8,353 nt of DNA from assembly GCA_035541035.1 (NCBI GenBank), contig DATLFO010000329.1, forward strand, positions 1 to 8,353. Reading direction: 5' to 3'. Origin of the DNA: DASWHR01 sp035541035 (GTDB lineage: Bacteria; Actinomycetota; AC-67). Positions 1-4,296 of this stretch are shown piece after piece. Both the position numbers and the translations under genes were made by a program. Within the stretch, counting starts at the first letter, position 1. Every line of letters begins with the position of its first letter. A model generated the notes under the pieces. That model searched no databases. It saw only the letters and a list, made by a program, of their open reading frames with translations, and was not told where the DNA came from.

Positions 1-30
1 TGCCGCACTCCGGGCAGGTGAACGAGTGCG

Positions 31-315
31 TCAGGTCCCCGTCGTTGCGGTGGCCGTGGCGGTGACGGTCGGGGATGGGCTCTCGGTCGGAGACGGTTCC
101 GTCGTCTCGGGACCGGTCTCGGTGGGTGACGGCTCCGGGGAGCCCGGCGTCACGGTCGGCGTGGGGATCGCCGACGGTGGACGGTCGCCGTCCCGGTCGA
201 TCTTGGGCATCGACACGATCGCCGTCGCGAGCGCGAGCGCGATGAGCGCGGCGAGCAAGCCCACGGCCTTGCGGTCGTGTGGCTGCGTCCCGGGCTGCTG
301 AGGCCCGCCGATCAT
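31..315 (-). CDS. Small single-pass membrane protein with Pro/Thr/Ser-rich extracytoplasmic tail
   Basis: The frame encodes 94 residues. About 16 polar N-terminal residues come first, then one hydrophobic segment (about 17-36, rich in Ala and Leu), then a tail of about 55 residues made of Pro, Thr, Ser, Glu and Val with repeated P-S-P-T / P-S-P-T-E units. The likely topology is N-in with the tail outside the membrane, and the tail could be a wall-spanning or glycosylated stalk. No LPXTG sortase signal, lipobox or catalytic motif is seen. The ATG at 315 has a plausible Shine-Dalgarno (AAGGAC, 5 nt upstream), which supports this start. The low-complexity tail makes homology useless for function. 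The forward frame over the same bases (26-301) is also open, but it is a Gly/Val-rich mirror of the repeats and looks like a shadow. Function unknown; that this is a real gene is likely but not certain. Confidence 0.6.
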   Translation of the reverse strand: MIGGPQQPGTQPHDRKAVGLLAALIALALATAIVSMPKIDRDGDRPPSAIPTPTVTPGSPEPSPTETGPETTEPSPTESPSPTVTATATATTGT

Positions 316-326
316 GCGAGGTCCTT

Positions 327-366
327 CATAGGGGAAGTCGGTCCGGCATAGGGGAAGTCGGTCCGG
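327..366. repeat. Perfect 20-bp tandem duplication just upstream of the leftward gene
   Basis: The 20-bp unit CATAGGGGAAGTCGGTCCGG occurs at 327-346 and again at 347-366 with no mismatch and no spacer. It ends about 11 bp upstream of the start codon of the leftward membrane-protein gene (ATG at 315), so it lies in that gene's leader or promoter. Two identical copies suggest a recent duplication by replication slippage, or a doubled regulator site. Which of these is right cannot be told from the sequence. Confidence 0.95.
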
Positions 367-515
367 CCGGGCAATGCTACGGCACCCCGGCGGCGGGGCC
401 CCGAAGGGAAGAAGACGAAGGGATCGAGCCCCGCGAGTATCTATTTATCCCGATTGTTCGCGAGCCTGTCGCGAGCCCGAGGGGAGCGTCATTCCCTCGT
501 TGTATGGTGCCTTCG
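367..515. other. Non-coding part of the rpsF upstream region, with a paired 9-bp direct repeat
   Basis: No credible gene is seen here. The stretch holds a GC-rich segment (about 380-405), a purine-rich segment (about 404-422), and a short A/T-rich island at about 438-450 that stands out from the surroundings and could be a -10 region on either strand. The 9-mer TCGCGAGCC occurs at 458-466 and 469-477, giving an 11-bp period. That puts both copies on nearly the same face of the helix, as for a pair of protein-binding sites. The region separates the leftward membrane-protein gene from the rightward ribosomal operon, so it probably carries divergent control elements. No regulator can be named. 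Confidence 0.5.
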
Positions 516-525
516 AAGGGACGAA

Positions 526-552
526 TTGACGATTGTGGAGGTGTGCTACCCT
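526..552 (+). promoter_or_regulatory. Promoter of the rpsF-ssb-rpsR-rplI operon
   Basis: A -35-like TTGACG (526-531) is followed after 15 bp by TACCCT (547-552), which fits the actinobacterial -10 pattern TAnnnT. TG one base ahead of it (544-545) makes an extended -10 (TGCTACCCT). The 15-bp spacer is short, which the extended -10 could offset. Transcription would start near 559, leaving a leader of about 100 nt before rpsF that contains two hairpins. Confidence 0.6.
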
Positions 553-556
553 GAGT

Positions 557-584
557 CGCTCGCCGGCCGGATAACCGGCGAGTG
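557..584 (+). promoter_or_regulatory. 5' leader hairpin 1 of the rpsF operon
   Basis: CTCGCCGG (559-566) pairs perfectly with CCGGCGAG (575-582), and the stem extends to 10 bp with a G-U and a C-G pair outward. The loop is CCGGATAA. It would lie at the very 5' end of the transcript made from the promoter at 526-552. It has no U-tract, so it is not a terminator. A role as a 5' mRNA-stabilising hairpin or as part of the S6:S18 control structure is possible. Confidence 0.55.
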
Positions 585-604
585 CAGTCTCACCCCTGCC
601 CGAA

Positions 605-633
605 CCGTATCCGTTCAAAAGGGACGAATACGG
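605..633 (+). promoter_or_regulatory. Candidate S6:S18 complex-binding leader motif (autoregulation of the rpsF operon)
   Basis: CCGTAT (605-610) pairs with ATACGG (628-633). Immediately inside the stem is CCG (611-613), followed by a small hairpin with TTC (614-616), an AAAA loop, and GGGACGA (621-627) on the return strand. This matches the published S6:S18 complex-binding motif, described as a conserved CCG in a bulge between a stem and a hairpin, imitating the S6:S18 site in 16S rRNA. That motif is known from 5' UTRs of operons encoding S6 and S18, and both genes follow here (662 and 1544). An alternative fold pairs part of the CCG with ACG (612-613 with 625-626), so the bulge is not certain. 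Expected role: when free S6:S18 accumulates it binds here and lowers expression. It ends 17 nt before the rpsF Shine-Dalgarno. Confidence 0.7.
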
Positions 634-661
634 AGGGCCGCCTAGACCAGAGGAGGTGAGG

Positions 662-961
662 ATGGCGGACCGGCGCCGTTACGAACTCATGCTCATTTTG
701 GATCCTCGTCTCGAGGAATCCGCGATCCAGACCACCGTCGACCGCTATCTCGGGTTCGTCAAGGACCAGGGTGGCGAGGTGGCCAAGGTGGATCACTGGG
801 GCCGCAAGCGGTTCGCGTTCGAGATCAACCATCTCGACGAGGGCTACTACGTGCTCGCGGATCTCGACACGGATCCGGCCACCGTCGCCGAGCTCGACCG
901 TCAGATGCGTCTGGCCGACGAGCTCGTGCGCCACAAATTCGTTCGTCCCGGAAAGGACTAG
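662..961 (+). CDS. rpsF: 30S ribosomal protein S6
   Basis: The protein has 99 residues, the usual length for S6. It begins with the family signature RRYELMLILDPRLEE (strand 1, residues 4-18). The middle carries VDHWGRKRFAFEINHLDEGYYV, here given as two parts, VDHWGRKRFAFEI and NHLDEGYYV, which match the central S6 strands, and the C-terminal part ends with the typical DELVRHKFVRP. S6 binds 16S rRNA in the platform of the small subunit as a heterodimer with S18, also encoded in this operon. ATG 662 is preferred because AGGAGG (651-656) lies 5 nt upstream; the in-frame GTG at 656 overlaps that Shine-Dalgarno and cannot be the start. First gene of the operon, 33 nt before ssb, and probably feedback-controlled through the leader hairpin. 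Identification is secure. Confidence 0.97.
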   Translation: MADRRRYELMLILDPRLEESAIQTTVDRYLGFVKDQGGEVAKVDHWGRKRFAFEINHLDEGYYVLADLDTDPATVAELDRQMRLADELVRHKFVRPGKD

Positions 962-994
962 CCCAAGCACGTCCTTCCCCGGGAGGTGAAGACA

Positions 995-1426
995 ATGGCC
1001 AACGGAAACACGGTCACGCTGGTCGGAAACCTGACCGACGACCCCGAGCTGCGGTACACGCCGCAGGGAGCGGCCGTCGCCAACTTCCGCATCGCCGTGA
1101 ACCACCGCTTCAAAGACCAGGCCGGCAACTGGCAGGACGGCGAGACGAGCTACTTCCGCATCAACTGCTGGCGGCAGCTCGCCGAGAACATCGCCGAATC
1201 GCTCACGCGCGGAACCCGCGTCGTGATCACCGGCCGCCTGAAGATGCGCCAGTGGGAGACCCAGGAGGGCGAGAAGCGCTCCGTCGTCGAGGTCGAAGCC
1301 GACGAGATCGGCCCGTCGCTGCGGTTCGCGACCGCCAAGGTCGAGCGGACCTCGAAGGGAAGCGGCGGAGGCGGCGGCGGCGACTGGGACGCGGGCGCCC
1401 CGATGGACGAGGAAGTGCCGATCTAA
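995..1426 (+). CDS. ssb: Single-stranded DNA-binding protein (C-terminal tip ends Pro-Ile)
   Basis: The protein has 143 residues. The OB-fold domain covers about 1-108, with clear SSB signatures: NTVTLVGNLTDDPELRYTP, ANFRIAVN, YFRINCWRQLAENIAESL, and RVVITGRLKMRQWE. A short Gly/Ser linker (about 117-129, with six Gly in a row) leads to the acidic tail MDEEVPI. SSB coats single-stranded DNA in replication and repair, and its last residues normally recruit partner proteins with a conserved acidic Pro-Phe tip. Here the final residue is Ile (ATC), one base from Phe (TTC). The linker is also short for an actinobacterial SSB. ATG 995 is chosen since GGGAGG (980-985) lies 9 nt upstream; the GTG at 986 directly abuts that site. 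The gene sits between rpsF and rpsR, the common bacterial arrangement. Confidence 0.96.
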   Translation: MANGNTVTLVGNLTDDPELRYTPQGAAVANFRIAVNHRFKDQAGNWQDGETSYFRINCWRQLAENIAESLTRGTRVVITGRLKMRQWETQEGEKRSVVEVEADEIGPSLRFATAKVERTSKGSGGGGGGDWDAGAPMDEEVPI

Positions 1427-1452
1427 CGATCGGCCCGCAGAAGTGGGTCGGA

Positions 1453-1508
1453 CCGCGCACCTGCTCCGGGTGCGCGGACGCGGCGGCCGCACGGCCGTCG
1501 CGCCGCCG
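1453..1508 (+). promoter_or_regulatory. Two GC-rich hairpins between ssb and rpsR
   Basis: The 117-nt gap between ssb and rpsR holds a perfect 9-bp stem, CCGCGCACC (1453-1461) with GGTGCGCGG (1469-1477), loop TGCTCCG. A second stem follows at once: CGGCGGC (1481-1487) with GCCGCCG (1502-1508), enclosing the palindrome ACGGCCGT (1491-1498). No U-tract follows, so neither is a standard terminator. Such a block could mark RNA processing, shield upstream mRNA from 3' decay, or damp read-through so that rpsR-rplI and rpsF-ssb differ in level. No promoter for rpsR is evident nearby. Confidence 0.55.
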
Positions 1509-1543
1509 AGTCCGGCCCGGTCGAACAGACGGAGGACATCGAA

Positions 1544-1831
1544 GTGCCGAGAGATAGAGACAGGGACCGCAAGGGCGGCCGCAGCCGCCGCGATACGGAA
1601 GGAAAGGGCGGCTTCGGACGCCGGCAGAAGCGCAAGGTCTGTCAGTTCTGCCGCGAGAAGTCCGACTGGGTGGACTACAAGGACGTGCAGCTTCTCCGGA
1701 AGTTCGTCTCGGACCGCGGCAAGATTCGCGCCCGCCGCGTGACGGGAACGTGCGCGCAGCACCAGGCGGACGTCGCCACCGCCGTCAAGAACGCCCGTGA
1801 GATGGGCCTGATCCCCTACGCGGTCCGATGA
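1544..1831 (+). CDS. rpsR: 30S ribosomal protein S18, zinc-binding (C+) type
   Basis: The protein has 95 residues and is clearly S18: VDYKDVQLLRKFVSDRGKI and RARRVTGTCAQHQ are family hallmarks. It carries the zinc-site residues Cys33, Cys36, Cys70 and His73 (C-Q-F-C and C-A-Q-H), so it is the C+ paralogue. In bacteria that encode both C+ and C- forms, the C- one is usually induced when zinc is scarce. An N-terminal extension of about 28 residues is rich in Arg, Asp, Lys and Gly. S18 pairs with S6 on the platform of the 30S subunit. The start is GTG 1544, with GGAGGA (1531-1536) 7 nt upstream. The stop codon overlaps the rplI start as ATGA, so rplI is translationally coupled to it. Confidence 0.97.
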   Translation: MPRDRDRDRKGGRSRRDTEGKGGFGRRQKRKVCQFCREKSDWVDYKDVQLLRKFVSDRGKIRARRVTGTCAQHQADVATAVKNAREMGLIPYAVR

Positions 1832-2274
1832 AAGTCATCCTGACGCAGGAGGTGCGCGCGCTCGGCGCACCCGGCGATGTGATCGATGTCGCCGACGGCT
1901 ACGGGCGCAACTATCTGATCCCTCGCGGGCTGGCGCGGCTTGCGACGAAGGGATCGCTCAAGCAGGTCGAGATGATCCGCAAGACCCGCGAGCTTCGCGA
2001 GGTCGCAAGCCGCGAGAAGGCCGAGGACGTGCGCAACCACCTGCAGTCACTGAAGGTGCGCGTCAAGGCCAAGTCCGGCGACGGCGGACGGCTCTTCGGT
2101 CAGGTCACCCCGGCCGCGATCGCCGAGGCGATCGTCAAGGCCGGCGGCCCGAAGGTGGACAAGCGCCGCCTTCACCTGGACCAGCCGATCAAGTCGCTCG
2201 GCATGCACACCGTGCATCTGCGTGTGCACGCCGAAGTCGAAGCCGCCATCAACGTCGAAGTCCAGCGCGGCTAG
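1828..2274 (+). CDS. rplI: 50S ribosomal protein L9
   Basis: The protein has 148 residues, the standard length. The N-terminal rRNA-binding domain starts MKVILTQEVRALG and carries the L9 signature GYGRNYLIPRGLA (residues 24-36). A charged connecting helix follows (about 41-75), and then the C-terminal domain with GRLFGQVTPAAIAEAI and KSLGMHTVHLRVH. L9 binds 23S rRNA at the base of the L1 stalk and reaches out from the ribosome surface. The start ATG overlaps the rpsR stop (ATGA, 1828-1831). No Shine-Dalgarno is seen, which fits reinitiation by ribosomes finishing rpsR. It is the last gene of the operon; the terminator begins 18 nt after its stop codon. Confidence 0.97.
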   Translation: MKVILTQEVRALGAPGDVIDVADGYGRNYLIPRGLARLATKGSLKQVEMIRKTRELREVASREKAEDVRNHLQSLKVRVKAKSGDGGRLFGQVTPAAIAEAIVKAGGPKVDKRRLHLDQPIKSLGMHTVHLRVHAEVEAAINVEVQRG

Positions 2275-2291
2275 AACGGATCGTCGAAGCG

Positions 2292-2330
2292 AAGCGCCCG
2301 TCTCGTTTTCAGAGGCGGGCGCTTTCCTTT
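2292..2330 (+). terminator. Rho-independent terminator of the rpsF operon
   Basis: GCGCCCGTCTC (2294-2304) pairs with GAGGCGGGCGC (2312-2322): 11 bp with one G-U. Two A-T pairs (2292-2293 with 2323-2324) extend it, and the loop is GTTTTCA. TTTCCTTT follows (2323-2330). It lies between rplI and the convergent VapC gene. Read leftward it lacks a good U-tract, so it should mainly stop rightward transcription. Confidence 0.93.
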
Positions 2331-2333
2331 CGG

Positions 2334-2723
2334 CTACCAGATCGTCCGGATGTCGCGCCGCTGGGCGGCGAGGCGATGGATCGCGCGGTCGCGGGTGATC
2401 AGCGGAAGGCGAAGGTCTGCGGCGGTTGCATACAGCAGCCGGTCGATCGGATCGCCCGGGAACGTCTCGGGGAGCCCGGCCGCGGCGACCGCCGCTTCCG
2501 GCGTGGTGGATGCCGGCTCGACGCGTTCTTGCTCGAACAGGGCGCGCGTCCACAGGGATGGATCGTCCGCGAGCCGGACGCGGCCTCGGTTCACGAGGCG
2601 TGCGACCTCCCAGCAGCTGAGCGGGCTGACGTACAGACGCGAAGCACTTTTGATCGCCGACCGGGCTCGTTTCGACAGAAGAGGGCTGCCTGCCGCCCAC
2701 CACAAGACCGCGTGGGTGTCCAA
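2334..2723 (-). CDS. vapC: VapC-type PIN-domain toxin (ribonuclease)
   Basis: The protein has 129 residues and a single PIN domain. The acidic metal-site residues can be placed: Asp2 in the opening LDTHAVLWW-like motif, Glu39 in SCWEVARL, Asp91/Asp94 in GDPIDRLLYATA, and Asp112 in ITRDRAI. VapC toxins are Mg2+-dependent RNases that cut tRNA or rRNA and are held inactive by the partner antitoxin. The most likely start is TTG 2723, with GCAGGA a few nt upstream; in-frame CTG codons at 2726 and 2729 are alternatives that would give the more usual LLLDTH start. The antitoxin gene lies immediately upstream, its stop 13 nt before this start. All catalytic positions are present, so the toxin looks functional. 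Target unknown. Confidence 0.9.
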   Translation of the reverse strand: MDTHAVLWWAAGSPLLSKRARSAIKSASRLYVSPLSCWEVARLVNRGRVRLADDPSLWTRALFEQERVEPASTTPEAAVAAAGLPETFPGDPIDRLLYATAADLRLPLITRDRAIHRLAAQRRDIRTIW

Positions 2724-2736
2724 CAGCAGTCCTGCG

Positions 2737-2976
2737 CTAGTGATCTTCGGTCTCCCAGGCGTCGCCCGCCGAGTAGTAGTCCTCAGGGCGGTCCGACACC
2801 AGCGTCACCGACCCGAAGAACGCCGAGGCGGAGCGATCCTCGACCGGAACCAGCCGGGCGACCGGCCGCCCGTGCTTGGTGACCACGATTGCCCGGCCCG
2901 ACCGCGAGACGTCGTCGAGCAGCGCCAGGCAATGCTGCTTGAAATCCGTCGCCGCCACGATGCGCGCCCGCTCCAT
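2737..2976 (-). CDS. Phd/YefM-family antitoxin
   Basis: The protein has 79 residues. The N-terminal half, with VAATDFKQHCLALLDDVSRSG and AIVVTKHGRPVARLVPVED (shown here in parts), is the typical Phd/YefM fold: a DNA-binding dimer that represses its own operon. The acidic C-terminal tail (DRPEDYYSAGDAWETEDH) would wrap the toxin active site. ATG 2976 is chosen because the family homology begins right there. No Shine-Dalgarno precedes it, but a promoter ends 6 nt upstream, so the mRNA is probably leaderless. An in-frame ATG at 3012 would add 12 residues of no family character and lies over the -35 element. The gene is followed after 13 nt by vapC. A pairing of Phd-type antitoxin with PIN toxin is common. 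Confidence 0.9.
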   Translation of the reverse strand: MERARIVAATDFKQHCLALLDDVSRSGRAIVVTKHGRPVARLVPVEDRSASAFFGSVTLVSDRPEDYYSAGDAWETEDH

Positions 2977-2982
2977 GCGCCC

Positions 2983-3011
2983 AGAATAGAACCCGGGCAA
3001 GAATCTGTCCA
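2983..3011 (-). promoter_or_regulatory. Leaderless promoter of the toxin-antitoxin operon
   Basis: Reading leftward, TGGACA (3011-3006, 5 of 6 to the -35 consensus) is followed by exactly 17 bp and then TATTCT (2988-2983, a TAnnnT -10 box). The antitoxin ATG lies 6 nt further on. With normal spacing, transcription starts at or next to the A of the ATG. The site is where Phd-type autorepression would act. Confidence 0.72.
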
Positions 3012-3040
3012 TAAAAACTGTCCAGTTTGCCGCGCTCGTC

Positions 3041-3069
3041 TTGCTCGGGGCTTCCGCCGGCCGTATCGT
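3041..3069 (+). promoter_or_regulatory. Promoter of the small membrane-protein gene, probably leaderless
   Basis: TTGCTC (3041-3046), a 17-bp spacer and TATCGT (3064-3069, TAnnnT) precede GTG 3077 by 7 nt. This repeats the arrangement of the divergent antitoxin promoter 30 bp away. It also accounts for the lack of any Shine-Dalgarno before this gene. Confidence 0.55.
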
Positions 3070-3076
3070 GGGTCGC

Positions 3077-3562
3077 GTGACGCGACGATCGGGTGCCTCG
3101 ACCGGCTTTTGGGCGGCCTCGGTGGCCGCCGTCATCGCCGTCGCGATCCTGCTGGCCCTCGACGTGCGAATCACGTCCACGCAGTCGCGGTGGATCGCCG
3201 GGGCTGCGGCAATCACCGTCGCCTCCGCGCTGCGTTTCCTCGTGTCGCCTCGCGGTGCGGTGGCCATCGACGCGACCGCGGCCGCTGGTCTGGCGGCCGT
3301 CGCCATCGCGACCTCTGCGGTCGGCGGTCTGGCCTTCTTCATCGCGGTGGTGTTTCTCGTGACCGCCGTACTGGCGGGTGCTCGCTCCGAGCGATCGACT
3401 CACCGGCCGATCGTGGCGAAGAGCGTTCTCGTTGCGGCGCTCGTCCTGCTTCCTCTGGCCTTGCTGTCGCCGGGTGGAGCGATCTTCGTGGTGGGCCCGG
3501 TGAGCATTCCGTTCATCGCTTGGGCGGTCTGGTCGCTTCGCCGCATGCCGGCCGGCGCCTAA
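3077..3562 (+). CDS. Polytopic membrane protein of unknown function
   Basis: The protein has 161 residues from GTG 3077 and consists almost entirely of hydrophobic segments. About five or six membrane helices can be marked: roughly 10-28, 37-53, 61-80, 82-100, 116-133 and 136-154. They are joined by short Arg-rich loops, and the N-terminus (MTRRSG) is positively charged, so N-in by the positive-inside rule. No transporter signature, catalytic motif or signal peptidase site is recognised. The in-frame TTG at 3041 is rejected as start since it forms the -35 element of the likely promoter. The gene runs divergently from the antitoxin and converges with the NUDIX gene, so it stands alone. A small stem (CGGGA 3563-3567 with TCCCG 3572-3576) lies directly after its stop, without a U-tract. 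Real gene likely; function unknown. Confidence 0.72.
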   Translation: MTRRSGASTGFWAASVAAVIAVAILLALDVRITSTQSRWIAGAAAITVASALRFLVSPRGAVAIDATAAAGLAAVAIATSAVGGLAFFIAVVFLVTAVLAGARSERSTHRPIVAKSVLVAALVLLPLALLSPGGAIFVVGPVSIPFIAWAVWSLRRMPAGA

Positions 3563-3613
3563 CGGGAACGATCCCGGCATGAACGAACTCATCGAAGGCT
3601 TCGGCGCGAAGGA

Positions 3614-4162
3614 TTAGGCGCGCTGCAGCGCGTAACGGAGCAGCGCGGCAGCGTGAAGCGCCTGCACGATCTCGCCGTCGTCGATCATCTGCGGGATGTC
3701 GCGGACCGGCATGAAGTGGATGCGCAGATCTTCGGTCGGTTCGTGATCGGGCTCGGCGATGCGCTCGACGCCTTCGGCCAGAAAGGTGTGCGTCCAGTTG
3801 CTGGCCAGACTCGGGTTCGCGCAGATGCGCATGAACGGCGACCACGCTCCTCCGCCGAAGCCGGTCTCTTGCAGAAGCTCGGTACGCGCGGACTCTTCCG
3901 GCGTGCCATGGTCGGCGACGCCGCCGGGCAGCTCGTAATGAACTTGGCCGATCCCGTGTCGGTATTGGCGCACCATCACGATCCGGTCGTCCGGCGTCAC
4001 CGCGATCACGTTGCACCAGGCTTCGTATTCGTTGACCCAATAGCGCTCGATCTGGACGCCGTTGGGCAACGCGACGCGGTCTTCGCGTACGACCAGCCAC
4101 GGCGGCTCTTGATGCAGGTAGCGTGACGCAAGCACCTGCCACGGCTTCGGATCGTCGCTCAT
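3614..4162 (-). CDS. NUDIX hydrolase, ADP-ribose-pyrophosphatase-like, with a degenerate Nudix box
   Basis: The protein has 182 residues. It shows the layout of ADP-ribose-type NUDIX enzymes: a first strand region (WQVLASRYLH), then VNEYEAWCNVIAVTPDDRIVMVRQYRHG, here cited only up to the RQYRHG motif (65-70), then YELPGG (76-81) and a box ending in ETGF (99-102). Against the consensus GX5EX7REUXEEXGU the box is altered. One residue is missing and the first Glu is absent (GGVADHGTPEES), the Arg before Glu95 is Thr94, and the first Glu of the EE pair is Gln98; Glu95 and Glu99 remain. Since these acids bind the catalytic Mg2+, activity may be reduced or changed. The start is ATG 4162; no Shine-Dalgarno is seen, and TAGCAT lies 9 nt upstream. 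It is divergent from dnaB, sharing a 248-bp region. Substrate not predictable. Confidence 0.88.
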   Translation of the reverse strand: MSDDPKPWQVLASRYLHQEPPWLVVREDRVALPNGVQIERYWVNEYEAWCNVIAVTPDDRIVMVRQYRHGIGQVHYELPGGVADHGTPEESARTELLQETGFGGGAWSPFMRICANPSLASNWTHTFLAEGVERIAEPDHEPTEDLRIHFMPVRDIPQMIDDGEIVQALHAAALLRYALQRA

Positions 4163-4171
4163 CGCGGGGCG

Positions 4172-4177
4172 ATGCTA
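4172..4177 (-). promoter_or_regulatory. Possible -10 element of the NUDIX gene
   Basis: Reading leftward, TAGCAT (4177-4172) fits TAnnnT and lies 9 nt before the ATG at 4162. No clear -35 is found upstream. With no Shine-Dalgarno present, a leaderless or near-leaderless transcript is likely. The same hexamer at the same 9-nt distance precedes the EamA gene (7568-7573). Confidence 0.4.
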
Positions 4178-4205
4178 CCGGATGTGCGGGACCGGTTTTC
4201 TCTCC

Positions 4206-4234
4206 TTGACCGGCCCGGGCGGTTCGGGTTTAAT
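4206..4234 (+). promoter_or_regulatory. Promoter of dnaB
   Basis: TTGACC (4206-4211), a 17-bp spacer and TTTAAT (4229-4234) give five of six matches at both -35 and -10, the best vegetative promoter in the window. Transcription would begin near 4241, leaving about 170 nt of leader before the dnaB ATG. The leader holds a long hairpin and a DnaA-box cluster. Confidence 0.75.
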
Positions 4235-4248
4235 CGCGCCTCGCACCA

Positions 4249-4279
4249 CATGGCCGTGCCCATCTTCGGGCCGGCCATG
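4249..4279 (+). promoter_or_regulatory. Hairpin at the start of the dnaB leader
   Basis: CATGGCCG (4249-4256) pairs with CGGCCATG (4272-4279). After one bulged T, GCCC (4258-4261) pairs with GGGC (4268-4271), with loop ATCTTC. That makes a 12-bp stem at the 5' end of the transcript from the promoter at 4206-4234. No U-tract follows. It may stabilise the mRNA, or hide the ATG at 4250 that opens an upstream reading frame. Confidence 0.55.
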
Positions 4280-4296
4280 ACGCTTGTTGGGGGGCT

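Larger units (their letters stand above)
516..629 (+). repeat. 11-bp repeat AAGGGACGAAT at 516-526 and 619-629
   Basis: The 11-mer AAGGGACGAAT is found at 516-526 and again at 619-629. The similarity extends to the left as TTC plus three or four purines. The downstream copy forms the 3' half of the candidate S6:S18-binding hairpin. The upstream copy runs into the -35 element of the operon promoter and so lies outside the transcript made from that promoter. It may be the remnant of a duplicated leader, or part of a longer leader if a promoter exists further upstream. Confidence 0.85.

Noticed and set aside
656..658. GTG as rpsF start
   Set aside because: It is part of the AGGAGG Shine-Dalgarno, so ATG 662 is the start.
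590..1762. 390-codon open frame on the minus strand
   Set aside because: It lies antisense to rpsF, ssb and rpsR, which are certain genes. High third-position GC opens long antisense frames. Its product is low-complexity and matches no family I recognise.
3012..3342. Longer antitoxin starting upstream (for example at 3012 or 3342)
   Set aside because: Phd/YefM homology starts at 2976, and the upstream codons cover two promoters and the antisense of the membrane-protein gene.
2350..3582. 410-codon plus-strand frame across the toxin-antitoxin pair
   Set aside because: It runs antisense to PIN and Phd/YefM genes with clear motifs, and out of phase over the membrane-protein gene.
3579..3617. 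12-codon frame (M-N-E-L-I-E-G-F-G-A-K-D) between the membrane-protein and NUDIX genes
   Set aside because: No Shine-Dalgarno or promoter element, very short, and overlapping the NUDIX stop. Probably chance, though it could be a remnant of a gene start.
3619..3632. 14-bp palindrome CGCGCTGCAGCGCG
   Set aside because: It lies inside the 3' coding end of the NUDIX gene, where Ala/Leu/Gln/Arg codons explain it, and has no U-tract, so it is not a terminator.
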